Source of the DNA: Planctomycetia bacterium
GTDB lineage: Bacteria > Planctomycetota > UBA11346
Assembly: GCA_005801395.1 (NCBI GenBank)
Contig: SYDV01000185.1
Coordinates: 1 to 9,604 of the forward strand
Length of the DNA stretch: 9,604 nucleotides
Direction: 5' to 3'
This document shows positions 1 through 6,741 of the stretch, one piece after another; the first letter of the stretch is position 1; every line of letters starts with the position of its first letter. Position numbers and translations under genes: made by a program. The notes under the pieces are model-generated. The model had not been told where the DNA came from. It worked only from the letters and a program-made list of their open reading frames with translations, and searched no databases.

Positions 1-155
1 ATCAAGGTGCCCAGCGCCGTGCTGGTCAGTGCGATGGCGATGTAGACGATCGCGGCGTTCGACGGGGCCGGGGCCACGGTGACGGCGAGGAGGGCCACCA
101 CCAGCGCGCCGACCAGGGCCACCACCCAGTAATAAGGGCTAGGGTATTTTCTTTT
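1..155 (-). CDS. Partial high-GC hydrophobic reading frame with no visible start (possible chimeric edge)
   Basis: Read on the minus strand, this stretch encodes a basic segment (RKRKYPSPYYW) followed by two hydrophobic stretches (WVVALVGALVVALLAV, then AAIVYIAIALTSTALGTL), which looks like the start of a membrane protein. Nearly every third codon position is G or C. Bases 1-130 are about 72% GC, against about 47% for 131-240. The frame stays open backwards through the hairpin to a stop near 264-266 without meeting an ATG or GTG, so no natural start is visible. It may be a fragment of a foreign high-GC gene, for example through an assembly join, or a gene broken by the neighbouring repeat. 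The coding character is reasonably convincing but the gene's integrity is not, and no function can be given. Confidence 0.3.
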
Positions 156-156
156 G

Positions 157-313
157 CGACTGCAGAAAGGCTGGAGCCATTTTGCCGATAACAGATTAAC
201 CGAGGCAAATGGCCCCAGCCTTTCTGCAGCCCATGATTTTGCGCCCGTATAAGAATTAAGTGGTCAAACACGCAGGACTTCCGGACCTCCGGACTTCCGG
301 ACTTCCGGACTTC
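157..313 (+). repeat. Palindromic element: hairpin plus 8-bp tandem array (copy 1)
   Basis: Bases 160-186 and 204-229 form an inverted repeat of about 26 bp with one mismatch and one bulged T around a 17-base loop, a strong potential hairpin. Further right, 276-313 is an array of the 8-mer GACTTCCG, about 4.75 copies, with one T-to-C change in the second unit. The segment 157-188 matches 4186-4217 at 27 of 32 positions. There too a GACTTCCG array follows on the same side, so these are two copies of one dispersed family. Unlike the other copy, this one has no tandem array on its left, where the high-GC sequence begins, so it looks truncated. Confidence 0.75.
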
Positions 314-385
314 ATAACGGACTCCCAAGACATCCCCCCTACTCCACCCTCGACAGAACAAACAGTTAGCGCACGCTGACAAGCA

Positions 386-1894
386 ATGTCGGCTGAACCC
401 ATTTTGGACCATCCTAAAACGCAGCGGCTCCACCCGTGGCTACCGTGGTTGGCATTCGGCGTCGTCGTCGGTGGAACCGATCCGCTAGCGGTATCTTTTG
501 TCTTTGGCGTCGATTGGTCGCCCATGACCTGGTTTATTCTTATTGGACTGCCTTGTATCGCGGTCGGTCTCGGAATCGCTCACATCTACCGTTGGGCGGG
601 ACGTTGGCTCATTTTTGCTGCAGCGGCGTTGTTAGGTGGAGCTTTAGCACATGGTTGGGATCCCGCTCCACCGCATAATGAGCCACGGCTGATGGCCGTT
701 AGTGGCATGGTTACCTCAGTTAAATGGACGGGCATTAGTCAAGGTTTTCAAATGGCACCGCAACAAGTGTTGCAACCAGTGGGCATGCCTGCACCACGAC
801 GGTTATTTGTACGCGCAGATCAAGCATATGCCTTTACCCCAGGAGATCACGTCGTCGCGCGCGGATTATGGCAACGAGGTACGCGGGGCGATGAATTAAA
901 AGCAACCGAAACGGAACTCATCACCACGCGTGAAGCTGGGCCGCGAGGTTGGGCGTGGTCATCACTCGCCCAATTAGGAACCCACCGCACGCTTGGCGAG
1001 TCCTTAATTTTAGGGATTGGTGATCCGCCAGAAAAAGCGGCATTTCGCCAATCTGGTTTATTACATATTTTAGCCGTCAGCGGCGCACATCTTGCCATCG
1101 CTGCCGGATTAGGCGCGTGGATTTTACGCGTTCTTGGTTTGTCATGGGCCGCCCGCCTGTGTGCATTGGGTGTCCTTATTATTGGCTACACGTGGCTAAC
1201 CAGCGCCGCTCCCGCCACCATGCGCGCCCTCGCCATGGGTTTGGCCTTAGTGCTTGCTGGTTTATGTGCACGTGAACCACATCGCTTAGCCGCCGTATCG
1301 CTCGCAGCATTAGCTTTGGTGGTTATTAATCCCGCAAACGCCAGTGACCTTGGTTTTCAACTCAGCTTAGTTGCAGTGCTTGGAATTATTACCCTCGGTT
1401 TAGATTTGGTGCGCCTACGTCAGCAATGGTTACCGTTGCAACCATGGCCACTGGATCGACCCGTCTGGTGCGGCGTATTAGCCAGCACGCGCATGGCCTG
1501 CGATGGACTCGCGATTGGGTTTGCCGCCTGCCTCGCCATTACGCCATTATTGGCGTGGGTCTTTGGGACAGCCAATCCGTGGTCACCGCTAACCACCTTG
1601 GCTGCAACGCCACCAACCACCCTCGCACTCTGGGCCGGGCTTCCCTACATTGTCTTGGATGGCCTATGGCCCAACGGTCCGTGGGATGGTTTGGTCGTTA
1701 TTGTCGACGCCAGTTTAGCCACGTTAGTGACTATCGTTAATTGGAGTGCCACCCTACCCGGCGCACAACTCGTCTGCGGTTATCCTGGTGCGCTCACCAT
1801 GATTTCCTGGCCGATTCTATTTTTACCGGTTCGTGATTATATTGATATCGTGACGCGATTGTTGGCGGTCATTTTATTGTTATTTTGTTGGTGA
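386..1894 (+). CDS. ComEC/Rec2-family DNA uptake channel protein (lacks nuclease domain)
   Basis: A 502-residue integral membrane protein with the ComEC competence-domain hallmarks: GLLHILAVSGAHLAIAAGL at about 224-242, PATMRALAMG at 276-285, and DLGFQLSLVAVLGI at 321-334. ComEC forms the inner-membrane channel that passes single-stranded DNA into the cytoplasm during natural transformation. The N-terminal third has hydrophobic segments (about 18-38, 48-66, 72-90) followed by a soluble stretch (about 100-185) resembling the DUF4131/OB-fold part of the family. The remainder, to residue 502, is a bundle of membrane segments. The protein ends in hydrophobic sequence, so the C-terminal metallo-beta-lactamase-like domain of full-length ComEC (commonly 700-800 residues) is absent; shorter forms like this exist. 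The ATG at 386 is the first in-frame start, with no clear Shine-Dalgarno site. The gene stands alone and converges on the lipoprotein gene. Family assignment is secure; a working transformation system cannot be judged from here. Confidence 0.9.
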   Translation: MSAEPILDHPKTQRLHPWLPWLAFGVVVGGTDPLAVSFVFGVDWSPMTWFILIGLPCIAVGLGIAHIYRWAGRWLIFAAAALLGGALAHGWDPAPPHNEPRLMAVSGMVTSVKWTGISQGFQMAPQQVLQPVGMPAPRRLFVRADQAYAFTPGDHVVARGLWQRGTRGDELKATETELITTREAGPRGWAWSSLAQLGTHRTLGESLILGIGDPPEKAAFRQSGLLHILAVSGAHLAIAAGLGAWILRVLGLSWAARLCALGVLIIGYTWLTSAAPATMRALAMGLALVLAGLCAREPHRLAAVSLAALALVVINPANASDLGFQLSLVAVLGIITLGLDLVRLRQQWLPLQPWPLDRPVWCGVLASTRMACDGLAIGFAACLAITPLLAWVFGTANPWSPLTTLAATPPTTLALWAGLPYIVLDGLWPNGPWDGLVVIVDASLATLVTIVNWSATLPGAQLVCGYPGALTMISWPILFLPVRDYIDIVTRLLAVILLLFCW

Positions 1895-1917
1895 CTTTTT
1901 TTGCCGGATATCCCTCA

Positions 1918-1949
1918 GCAGAAAAATAACATCTAACGATTTTTTCTGC
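1918..1949. terminator. AT-rich hairpin after the comEC-like gene
   Basis: GCAGAAAAA at 1918-1926 pairs perfectly with TTTTTCTGC at 1941-1949 around a 14-base loop, 24 bases after the comEC-like stop codon. The stem is A/T-rich and no separate T tract follows, so it is not a classic intrinsic terminator. It may help end transcription, or it may be the outer edge of the inverted-repeat element next to it. Confidence 0.35.
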
Positions 1950-1950
1950 G

Positions 1951-2167
1951 TCCCAGAGGGACAACCCGCTGCCAGCCCGGGGTGAAACCCCAGTTAATGA
2001 ATGACCTATTTGAACAAGCCCTGGAAGGGCGGCGTATTCAATTAAAAAATCGATCCAGACACCTCTAGGATAAGGAATTTTATTACGTTGCCCTTCCAGG
2101 GCTTTTTCCTGACTTTTATTTCTACCCGGGGTTTCACCCGGGCTGGGAGCTGGGCATCCCTCCGGGA
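1951..2167. repeat. Large inverted-repeat element between convergent genes
   Basis: The left arm (1951 to about 2033) and right arm (about 2087-2167) are reverse complements of one another with some differences. Both carry, in order from the outside, a TCCC(A/G)GAGGGA block, a CCAGCCCGGG block with GGTGAAACCCC, and AGCCCTGGAAGGGC. Each arm also folds on itself: GCCCT/AGGGC around a 3-base loop, and CCCGGG/CCCGGG or GGGG/CCCC around TGAAA-like loops. The centre (about 2034-2086) is A/T-rich. No open reading frame is supported. From general knowledge, GC-rich multi-hairpin repeats of this kind are recurrent in PVC genomes. Its place between the ends of the comEC-like and lipoprotein genes means transcripts from both sides would meet strong stems, so it could act as a two-way transcription barrier. 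That role is inference. Confidence 0.75.
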
Positions 2168-2250
2168 TTCAACTCTGAAAAGCTACGAAAACTTAAATAT
2201 TTTCGTATAATGAAACTATTTCTTTATTAAACCGGGCTTACACCCAACAA

Positions 2251-2829
2251 TTACTGATTCGTCGTGCCCGTACCAAATCCATCGCCGCAGCAATATGGAT
2301 TATAATTTTTACTGTTTAACCCGCCTTCAACTTTAATGGGATCGATGGTGTCGGTGCCAGCACCGGTGGTCGAGTGTGGGCGCGTATCATTACCGCCGGT
2401 CTCAATTTTGAAGGCGGTATGACTTACGCCAATCGCGTACGGACTATTTGCGTAGGCGGCAAGTTTGGGGCCAGTCATTGCGACGGTTGGTCCCGTTGGA
2501 CGTTGATAGTCCGACATGGTCGCGACTTTCAGATTTTCGCCGCCGTCCTGCGAACGCACGGCTTCTTTTTTCATCGCTACAACGGGAGTCGGTTTGAATT
2601 TCTGATAAGGATATTGGCAATCAACGCGTGGACGATGCTCAGCATCAATGTCTGGCGGTGCTGCTGGCAATTCGATGACTTCTTTGTCGCCACCCCAGGT
2701 CAGGGATTCGACGGTAAACGACGAATCAATGTCGGTAGGAATATAACGCGTTTGATAATAAAGGCCGTCACCGCAGCCAGTCATGGCAGCCAACACCGGA
2801 GCAAGTAAGAGCAAGCGACGCATGCGCAT
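2251..2829 (-). CDS. Small lipoprotein of unknown function
   Basis: From the ATG at 2829 the product has 192 residues. It opens with a lipoprotein signal peptide: MRMRR, a hydrophobic run LLLLAPVLAAMTG, then Cys19 as the lipidated residue (lipobox AMTGC). It should be exported and membrane-anchored. The mature part (about 174 residues) is polar and rich in Pro, Thr and Gly. It has no motif I recognise and ends in a low-complexity tail with a Cys pair (YCCGDGFGTGTTNQ). The frame extends upstream to an ATG at 2910, but that would put 27 extra residues before the signal peptide, and that ATG lies inside the flanking inverted repeat. I therefore prefer 2829, or 2823 for the second Met. Divergent from the ABC operon and convergent with the comEC-like gene, it has no operon partners in view. 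Function unknown. Confidence 0.7.
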   Translation of the reverse strand: MRMRRLLLLAPVLAAMTGCGDGLYYQTRYIPTDIDSSFTVESLTWGGDKEVIELPAAPPDIDAEHRPRVDCQYPYQKFKPTPVVAMKKEAVRSQDGGENLKVATMSDYQRPTGPTVAMTGPKLAAYANSPYAIGVSHTAFKIETGGNDTRPHSTTGAGTDTIDPIKVEGGLNSKNYNPYCCGDGFGTGTTNQ

Positions 2830-2903
2830 GGGTGAGATGCTGCAAAGGACGTCAACCCCCGCCAATGGGTTTTTGCCCTTCAGGGGGGTGGTGTGGGGTG
2901 CAG

Positions 2904-3152
2904 GCTTCATTAGCTACGAGCTACTTCCTTAGCTGCGAGCTACGAGCTACGAGCTACGAGCTACGAGTTTTAGACCGTGAAAAATGCAGTTTTTTGTGTC
3001 ATGCATGACGGTTATCAGCACTTACGGCCCACGAATAATGAGCGGTAACTCTTTATTGGCTATCAGCTTACCTATCCAAACTTCGAAACTCGTAGCTCGC
3101 AGCTCGCGGCTCGCAGCTCGTAACTCATGAAGCAGCTCCTAGCTAATGAAGC
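2904..3152. repeat. 249-bp inverted-repeat element with 7-bp tandem arrays
   Basis: The left arm 2904-2972 aligns without gaps to the reverse complement of 3084-3152 at 57 of 69 positions. Inside each arm lies a heptamer array (AGCTACG or variants such as AGCTGCG): about five units at 2931-2967 on the left, and the complementary, more diverged array at about 3088-3122 on the right. The core between the arms (2973-3083, 111 bases) is not repetitive and contains no supported gene. The element fills the gap between the divergent lipoprotein and ABC ATPase genes and reaches past the first possible ATG of each (2910 and 3127). Both genes' promoters must therefore lie in or beyond it. Length and plan match the 244-bp element at 4089-4332, but the repeat unit differs. 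Confidence 0.8.
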
Positions 3153-3189
3153 CCTTTCCGCCCCCAACACCCCCTCTATCGTCCCGTCC

Positions 3190-4056
3190 ATGGTTGATGA
3201 TGCCGTTTTGCGCACGGTTAGACTGTCAAAGGTCTATGCCGACTTCTGGGGGCGACCGCGGGTTGCCGCTTTGACGGATTTGAACTTGGACGTGCGTCCT
3301 GGGGAGGTCTTTGGCTTGTTGGGGCCCAATGGCTCGGGCAAGACCACGACCATTAAACTGCTGCTGGGTTTGATTCGTCCATCGCGTGGCGATGCGTTTG
3401 TATTTGGGCGAGATCCTAGCGACCTCGCTGTTAAGCATCGCATCGGTTACCTGCCAGAAGAAACTTATCTCTATCGGTTCTTAAATGCGGAAGAGACCCT
3501 GGGCTTTTTTGGCAGTCTGTTTCGATTGCCGTCATCACTGATTAAAAAACGCACCGATGAATTGATTGACTTGGTTGGTTTAGGACATGCACGTCGCCGT
3601 CGTTTGGGTGAATACAGCAAAGGCATGGCACGAAGATTAGGCTTAGCTCAAGCCTTAATAAATGATCCTGATTTAGTGGTACTTGATGAACCAACCTCTG
3701 GTTTAGATCCACTGGGTTCTGCCGAAGTCAAAGAATTGATCATCCGTCTCAAGCAAGCTGGTAAAACGGTTTTATTGTGCAGCCACTTATTAGCTGACGT
3801 CGAAGATTTATGCGATCGCATTGCCATTCTTCACCAAGGTGTGTTGCGTGAATGCGGACGAGTCGATGAATTGTTGCGCACCGATGATCGCATCACCATC
3901 GAAATTAAACGCAGCGATGAAGCCGCTCTGGCCGCTGTCAAAGCCGCCGCTGGTGATTCGCTGATCAGCGTCGGACCACCGAAGGAACGTTTAGAAGCTC
4001 ACTTCCGCCGCATTATTGCGCAGGCTGCGCAGGCGAAGGATGAGAAAAAACCATGA
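3190..4056 (+). CDS. ABC transporter ATP-binding protein (ABC-2 exporter type)
   Basis: The nucleotide-binding subunit of an ABC exporter, which hydrolyses ATP at the cytoplasmic face of the permease encoded next. Counting from the upstream ATG at 3127, it shows Walker A GPNGSGKT (66-73), a Q-loop region GYLPEE (108-112, Glu in place of Gln, as often seen in this family), signature YSKGM (163-167, the usual ABC-2 form of LSGGQ), Walker B LVVLDEP with catalytic Glu188, D-loop SGLD (191-194) and H-loop His220. A C-terminal extension of about 65 residues ends in charged sequence. I choose the ATG at 3190 (288 residues). It starts just before the first conserved strand, whereas the 3127 ATG lies inside the inverted-repeat arm and adds 21 residues with no family counterpart. 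Neither start has a clear Shine-Dalgarno site. The stop overlaps an ATG (ATGA at 4053), as in coupled operons, but the true permease start is 4342. The substrate cannot be told from this subunit. Confidence 0.92.
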   Translation: MVDDAVLRTVRLSKVYADFWGRPRVAALTDLNLDVRPGEVFGLLGPNGSGKTTTIKLLLGLIRPSRGDAFVFGRDPSDLAVKHRIGYLPEETYLYRFLNAEETLGFFGSLFRLPSSLIKKRTDELIDLVGLGHARRRRLGEYSKGMARRLGLAQALINDPDLVVLDEPTSGLDPLGSAEVKELIIRLKQAGKTVLLCSHLLADVEDLCDRIAILHQGVLRECGRVDELLRTDDRITIEIKRSDEAALAAVKAAAGDSLISVGPPKERLEAHFRRIIAQAAQAKDEKKP

Positions 4057-4088
4057 TTTTAATTACTCAATTGATGGAAAATATAAAC

Positions 4089-4332
4089 GTCCGAAAGACC
4101 GCTTCGCGGGTCCGGAAGTCCGGAAGTCCGGAAGTCCGGAAGTCGCGTGGGACTGATTACCGTTCTGTGAACGAGCGCCACTTCCCGACTGCAAAAATGC
4201 TGGGGCCAGTTTGGCGACCGCATTTATTTAGCCGCAAGGAGATTATCGGTCTCACCAGCCTCACCCGATCGCGCAAGACTTCCGGACTTCCGGACTTCCG
4301 GACTTCCGGACCCGCGAAGCGGACTTCCGGAC
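4089..4332. repeat. 244-bp element with 56-bp inverted ends and 8-bp tandem arrays (copy 2)
   Basis: The segment 4089-4144 is the reverse complement of 4277-4332 at 54 of 56 positions. Each arm consists of about 4.4 units of the 8-mer GTCCGGAA (left, 4110-4144) or GACTTCCG (right, 4277-4311), then a shared CCGCGAAGCG block (its complement CGCTTCGCGG on the left), then one more repeat-like unit at the outer end. The central 132 bases are unique except for 4186-4217, which matches 157-188 in the first copy at 27 of 32 positions. No transposase or obvious target duplication is seen. The element sits between the ATPase and permease genes of one operon. The high arm identity suggests it is recent, or kept uniform by conversion or selection. 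Confidence 0.9.
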
Positions 4333-4341
4333 ATTAATCCA

Positions 4342-5658
4342 ATGTTCGCTTGGTTCGCTAATCTACGCACCCTAGCTGGCCTGACGGTCATTGATGCGCT
4401 GCGACAACGGTTGTGGTTGTTGTTTGTGGTCGCGTGTGCGGTGTTGTTATTTGTCCTGCCAAATTTATCCGCCGTGGATGAAGGTGCGCGCTTCAAATTA
4501 GCGGTCGTCGCGATGACGGGGGCGATTGGATTTGTCTTAGTGATGCTCGCCATTTTAGTCGCAGCAGCGGGATTGCGCCGGGATATGGATGCGCGCATTG
4601 GTTTTTTACTATTTTCTAAACCCTTGCGTTTGTCCGCCTATCTCGCTGGGCGATGGGCGGGTGTTCAAATTGGTTTATTGCTTGGTTTAGTTGTGCTTGG
4701 CGTCATGAGTTCAGTAATACTTGCCTGGCAATTTAATGGTTTACCTACCATGCGCGATGTTAATCGTCCGGTCAGCTGGGAACAAGTTGGCTCTTTTGGG
4801 CAACCCATCGCCATCGACGAAAGTAAATCACGGCTGCAATTAACCGGTGCGCCTGGAAATGGCGTCCGATGGCGCTTTATTAATTTACCAAAAAGCAGTG
4901 CCACATCAGATGGATTGGAAGTGCTGATTCGCGTTGGAGTACGTGGATATGATATGGATGAACCTGCCTTAGATGCGCTGGCACAAGTCACGGTTTTAGG
5001 TCTTGCCGACAAACCATCACGAATTTTATTACTCGACCCAGCAAGTCCTTACGGCCATTCCCGTGGAGGTACGCCGACCCCCGTTGGACAAGTGGTGTTA
5101 CGCGATCGCGATGATTCGCACGATGATTTAGCCCAGGATTATTTACGCCTGCGGATACCCATCGACTACATCTCTGCTGATGGCAGCGCCACGATTCAAA
5201 TAACACGTTTGGAAGCGCGTTCATCTATAAGCCTCACCCGTGATACGAGTGTCATTTTTGCCGTCGATGGTGGCGGATTTACCAGTAATTTAATGCGTGC
5301 GTTATTGGTCATGCTCGCCAGTGCTAGTTTATTAACGGCTTTTACCCTAGCGATTGCTGCGGTAACAAATTTAGGAGTTGCCACACTTGGTGGACTGACG
5401 TTATTTTTCGCCGGATCAGCAACGGTCGCCATGCGCGAAGTTGCCGAAACCGAACGCACCGCATATGCGATTCGCCGGTTATTACAGTTAGTGCTGGACG
5501 TTATCCCGAATTTTGATCGCTTCACCATCGCGGCACGTTTGGCCGCACATGAAAGTATTAGTTGGTCAGTCGTAGGTGCAGCGTGGATGTATTACGGAAT
5601 GTATGTGGTGTTCTTTTTAGGGCTGGCGTGGATCGCTATGCGTCGGCAAGAACTATGA
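4342..5658 (+). CDS. ABC-2 type transporter permease with large extracytoplasmic domain
   Basis: The membrane subunit (438 residues) of the exporter served by the upstream ATPase. Likely membrane segments lie at about 22-43, 53-77, 99-130, 316-343, 345-363 and 406-432. After the second segment comes LFSKPLRLSAYLAGRW (90-105), matching the cytoplasmic coupling region typical of ABC-2 permeases, and the C-terminus MRRQEL is also typical. Between the third and fourth segments lies an insertion of about 185 residues (131-315). It is soluble and looks beta-rich, and is probably extracytoplasmic; it is much larger than in minimal ABC-2 permeases and could bind a substrate or partner. The ATG at 4342 is only 4 bases after the stop of a reading frame running through the inserted repeat element. 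No Shine-Dalgarno site is evident. The gene is followed after 27 bases by the anchored helical protein. Substrate unknown. Confidence 0.85.
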   Translation: MFAWFANLRTLAGLTVIDALRQRLWLLFVVACAVLLFVLPNLSAVDEGARFKLAVVAMTGAIGFVLVMLAILVAAAGLRRDMDARIGFLLFSKPLRLSAYLAGRWAGVQIGLLLGLVVLGVMSSVILAWQFNGLPTMRDVNRPVSWEQVGSFGQPIAIDESKSRLQLTGAPGNGVRWRFINLPKSSATSDGLEVLIRVGVRGYDMDEPALDALAQVTVLGLADKPSRILLLDPASPYGHSRGGTPTPVGQVVLRDRDDSHDDLAQDYLRLRIPIDYISADGSATIQITRLEARSSISLTRDTSVIFAVDGGGFTSNLMRALLVMLASASLLTAFTLAIAAVTNLGVATLGGLTLFFAGSATVAMREVAETERTAYAIRRLLQLVLDVIPNFDRFTIAARLAAHESISWSVVGAAWMYYGMYVVFFLGLAWIAMRRQEL

Positions 5659-5685
5659 CGCTAACCATGGGAAAGACCTAAACGC

Positions 5686-6741
5686 ATGTCGCCGCGCATC
5701 GCCTTATTATTGGGGATCGTCTTACTCGTGAGCGCGCAAGCCTTGTCGAGTTTCGCCTTATCGCCGATGCGTGGTCACCAAGCCGCGAGTCATCAAGTCT
5801 ACGGCTCGCTTAAACCTGGCGAATTTGCTGGCACTTTAATGCTCGGTGGATTTCGCGGTTTGGCTTGTGATTTATTATGGCTACGCGCACAGAACGCGAA
5901 GGATAGCGGACGTTTTTACGAAAGCGTGGCGCTGTCACAAACGATCGTGCAAATTCAACCTCGATTTGAACAAATTTGGGAATATTTGACTTGGGATATG
6001 GCCTATAATATCGCCGCCGAAGTCGAGGATCCACAAAGTAAGTGGAGTTGGTTTATTGCTGGCGTGTCGGTCAACGTCGAAGGCGCACAACGCAATCCGC
6101 AAAGTGAACGATTATTGCGCCATTTAGCGTGGATGTTTCAACACAAAGGCGACTCATTTCGCGATGAAATAGAAAAATCTAATTTATCGAACATCATTAA
6201 TCCTCTCTTAAATGACATTAATGCCACCTTACCAACGACTCAAAAAATTGAACTCATCGCCAATGAACCTGGTACTGGAAATTTCCAATTCTCTGAGCGT
6301 CTCTACCGCGCGACCATGTTGGTAGCTGAACGCAATAACCAACGCTTACCACCGTTTGTGCGACGCATGATTCCCATTGCCATCGAACGCGACGGCAATC
6401 GCTTGCGCAATCGCGGTGAACATTTCGCTGCGCTGAAGCGTTACCTAGTCAGTTTACAAGATTGGTATGGTGCCCGCGCCTGGAGCGATAAAAAATTAGC
6501 CGATGGTGATGATGGATTAGATCAACAAATGAATACCGAAATGAGTGAACACAATATTGGGCGCCTAACGCGAAAAATAATTCTGCTCGCTGAACAGCTG
6601 GCCAATGACGCTGATGCCCAGCATCGTTTTGCCGACGCCGTAACGGGTCAGCGTTGGGAAGCCGCCGTGCAGATTCTCAAAGAAAACAACTGGAAATTAG
6701 CGGTAACCTCTGGTCGCATTCGCTGGCTTGATGAACAATGA
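5686..6741 (+). CDS. Membrane-anchored helical (TPR-like) protein of an ABC exporter operon
   Basis: A 351-residue protein with an N-terminal hydrophobic segment (about 4-26) acting as a membrane anchor or uncleaved signal. The rest is a predicted mostly helical soluble domain outside the cytoplasm. The most distinctive part is about 44-112: GEFAGTLMLGGFRGLACDLLWLRAQ, then YESVALSQTIVQIQPRF and IWEYLTWDMAYNIA. It has the helix-pair rhythm of tetratricopeptide repeats without a clean consensus. No catalytic motif is visible. The start at 5686 is chosen because the nearer ATG at 5668 meets a stop after four codons; a GGGAAAG stretch lies about 12 bases upstream and may serve as a ribosome site. 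It follows the permease by 27 bases and overlaps ribF by ATGA, so it is likely cotranscribed with both. I infer an accessory role for the exporter, such as periplasmic or cell-surface scaffolding. The family has no function I can name. Confidence 0.7.
   Translation: MSPRIALLLGIVLLVSAQALSSFALSPMRGHQAASHQVYGSLKPGEFAGTLMLGGFRGLACDLLWLRAQNAKDSGRFYESVALSQTIVQIQPRFEQIWEYLTWDMAYNIAAEVEDPQSKWSWFIAGVSVNVEGAQRNPQSERLLRHLAWMFQHKGDSFRDEIEKSNLSNIINPLLNDINATLPTTQKIELIANEPGTGNFQFSERLYRATMLVAERNNQRLPPFVRRMIPIAIERDGNRLRNRGEHFAALKRYLVSLQDWYGARAWSDKKLADGDDGLDQQMNTEMSEHNIGRLTRKIILLAEQLANDADAQHRFADAVTGQRWEAAVQILKENNWKLAVTSGRIRWLDEQ

Noticed and set aside
276..313. Tandem array as a CRISPR
   Set aside because: Units of 7-8 bp follow one another directly with no spacers and no cas genes are present; the same applies at 2931-2967 and 4110-4144.
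26..525. Two minus-strand frames (26-433 and 256-525) with repeated VRKSGSPE-like peptides
   Set aside because: They are translations of the hairpin and 8-bp array, which lacks stop codons in these frames. Composition is atypical and they overlap the comEC-like start.
2186..2205. CGAAAA/TTTTCG hairpin as terminator of the lipoprotein gene
   Set aside because: The stem is only 6 bp, A/T-rich, and has no T tract on the minus strand after it.
2206..2211. Plus-strand TATAAT as a promoter -10 box
   Set aside because: There is no matching -35 box at proper spacing and no plus-strand gene downstream until 3127-3190. The same reasoning rejects TATAAT at 8340-8345.
2374..2808. 144-codon plus-strand frame opposite the lipoprotein
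   Set aside because: It is a shadow of the minus-strand gene, whose signal peptide and lipobox make the minus strand the convincing choice.
4224..4598. 124-codon minus-strand frame spanning the element and permease start
   Set aside because: It consists of array translation plus antisense of the permease, with no family resemblance.
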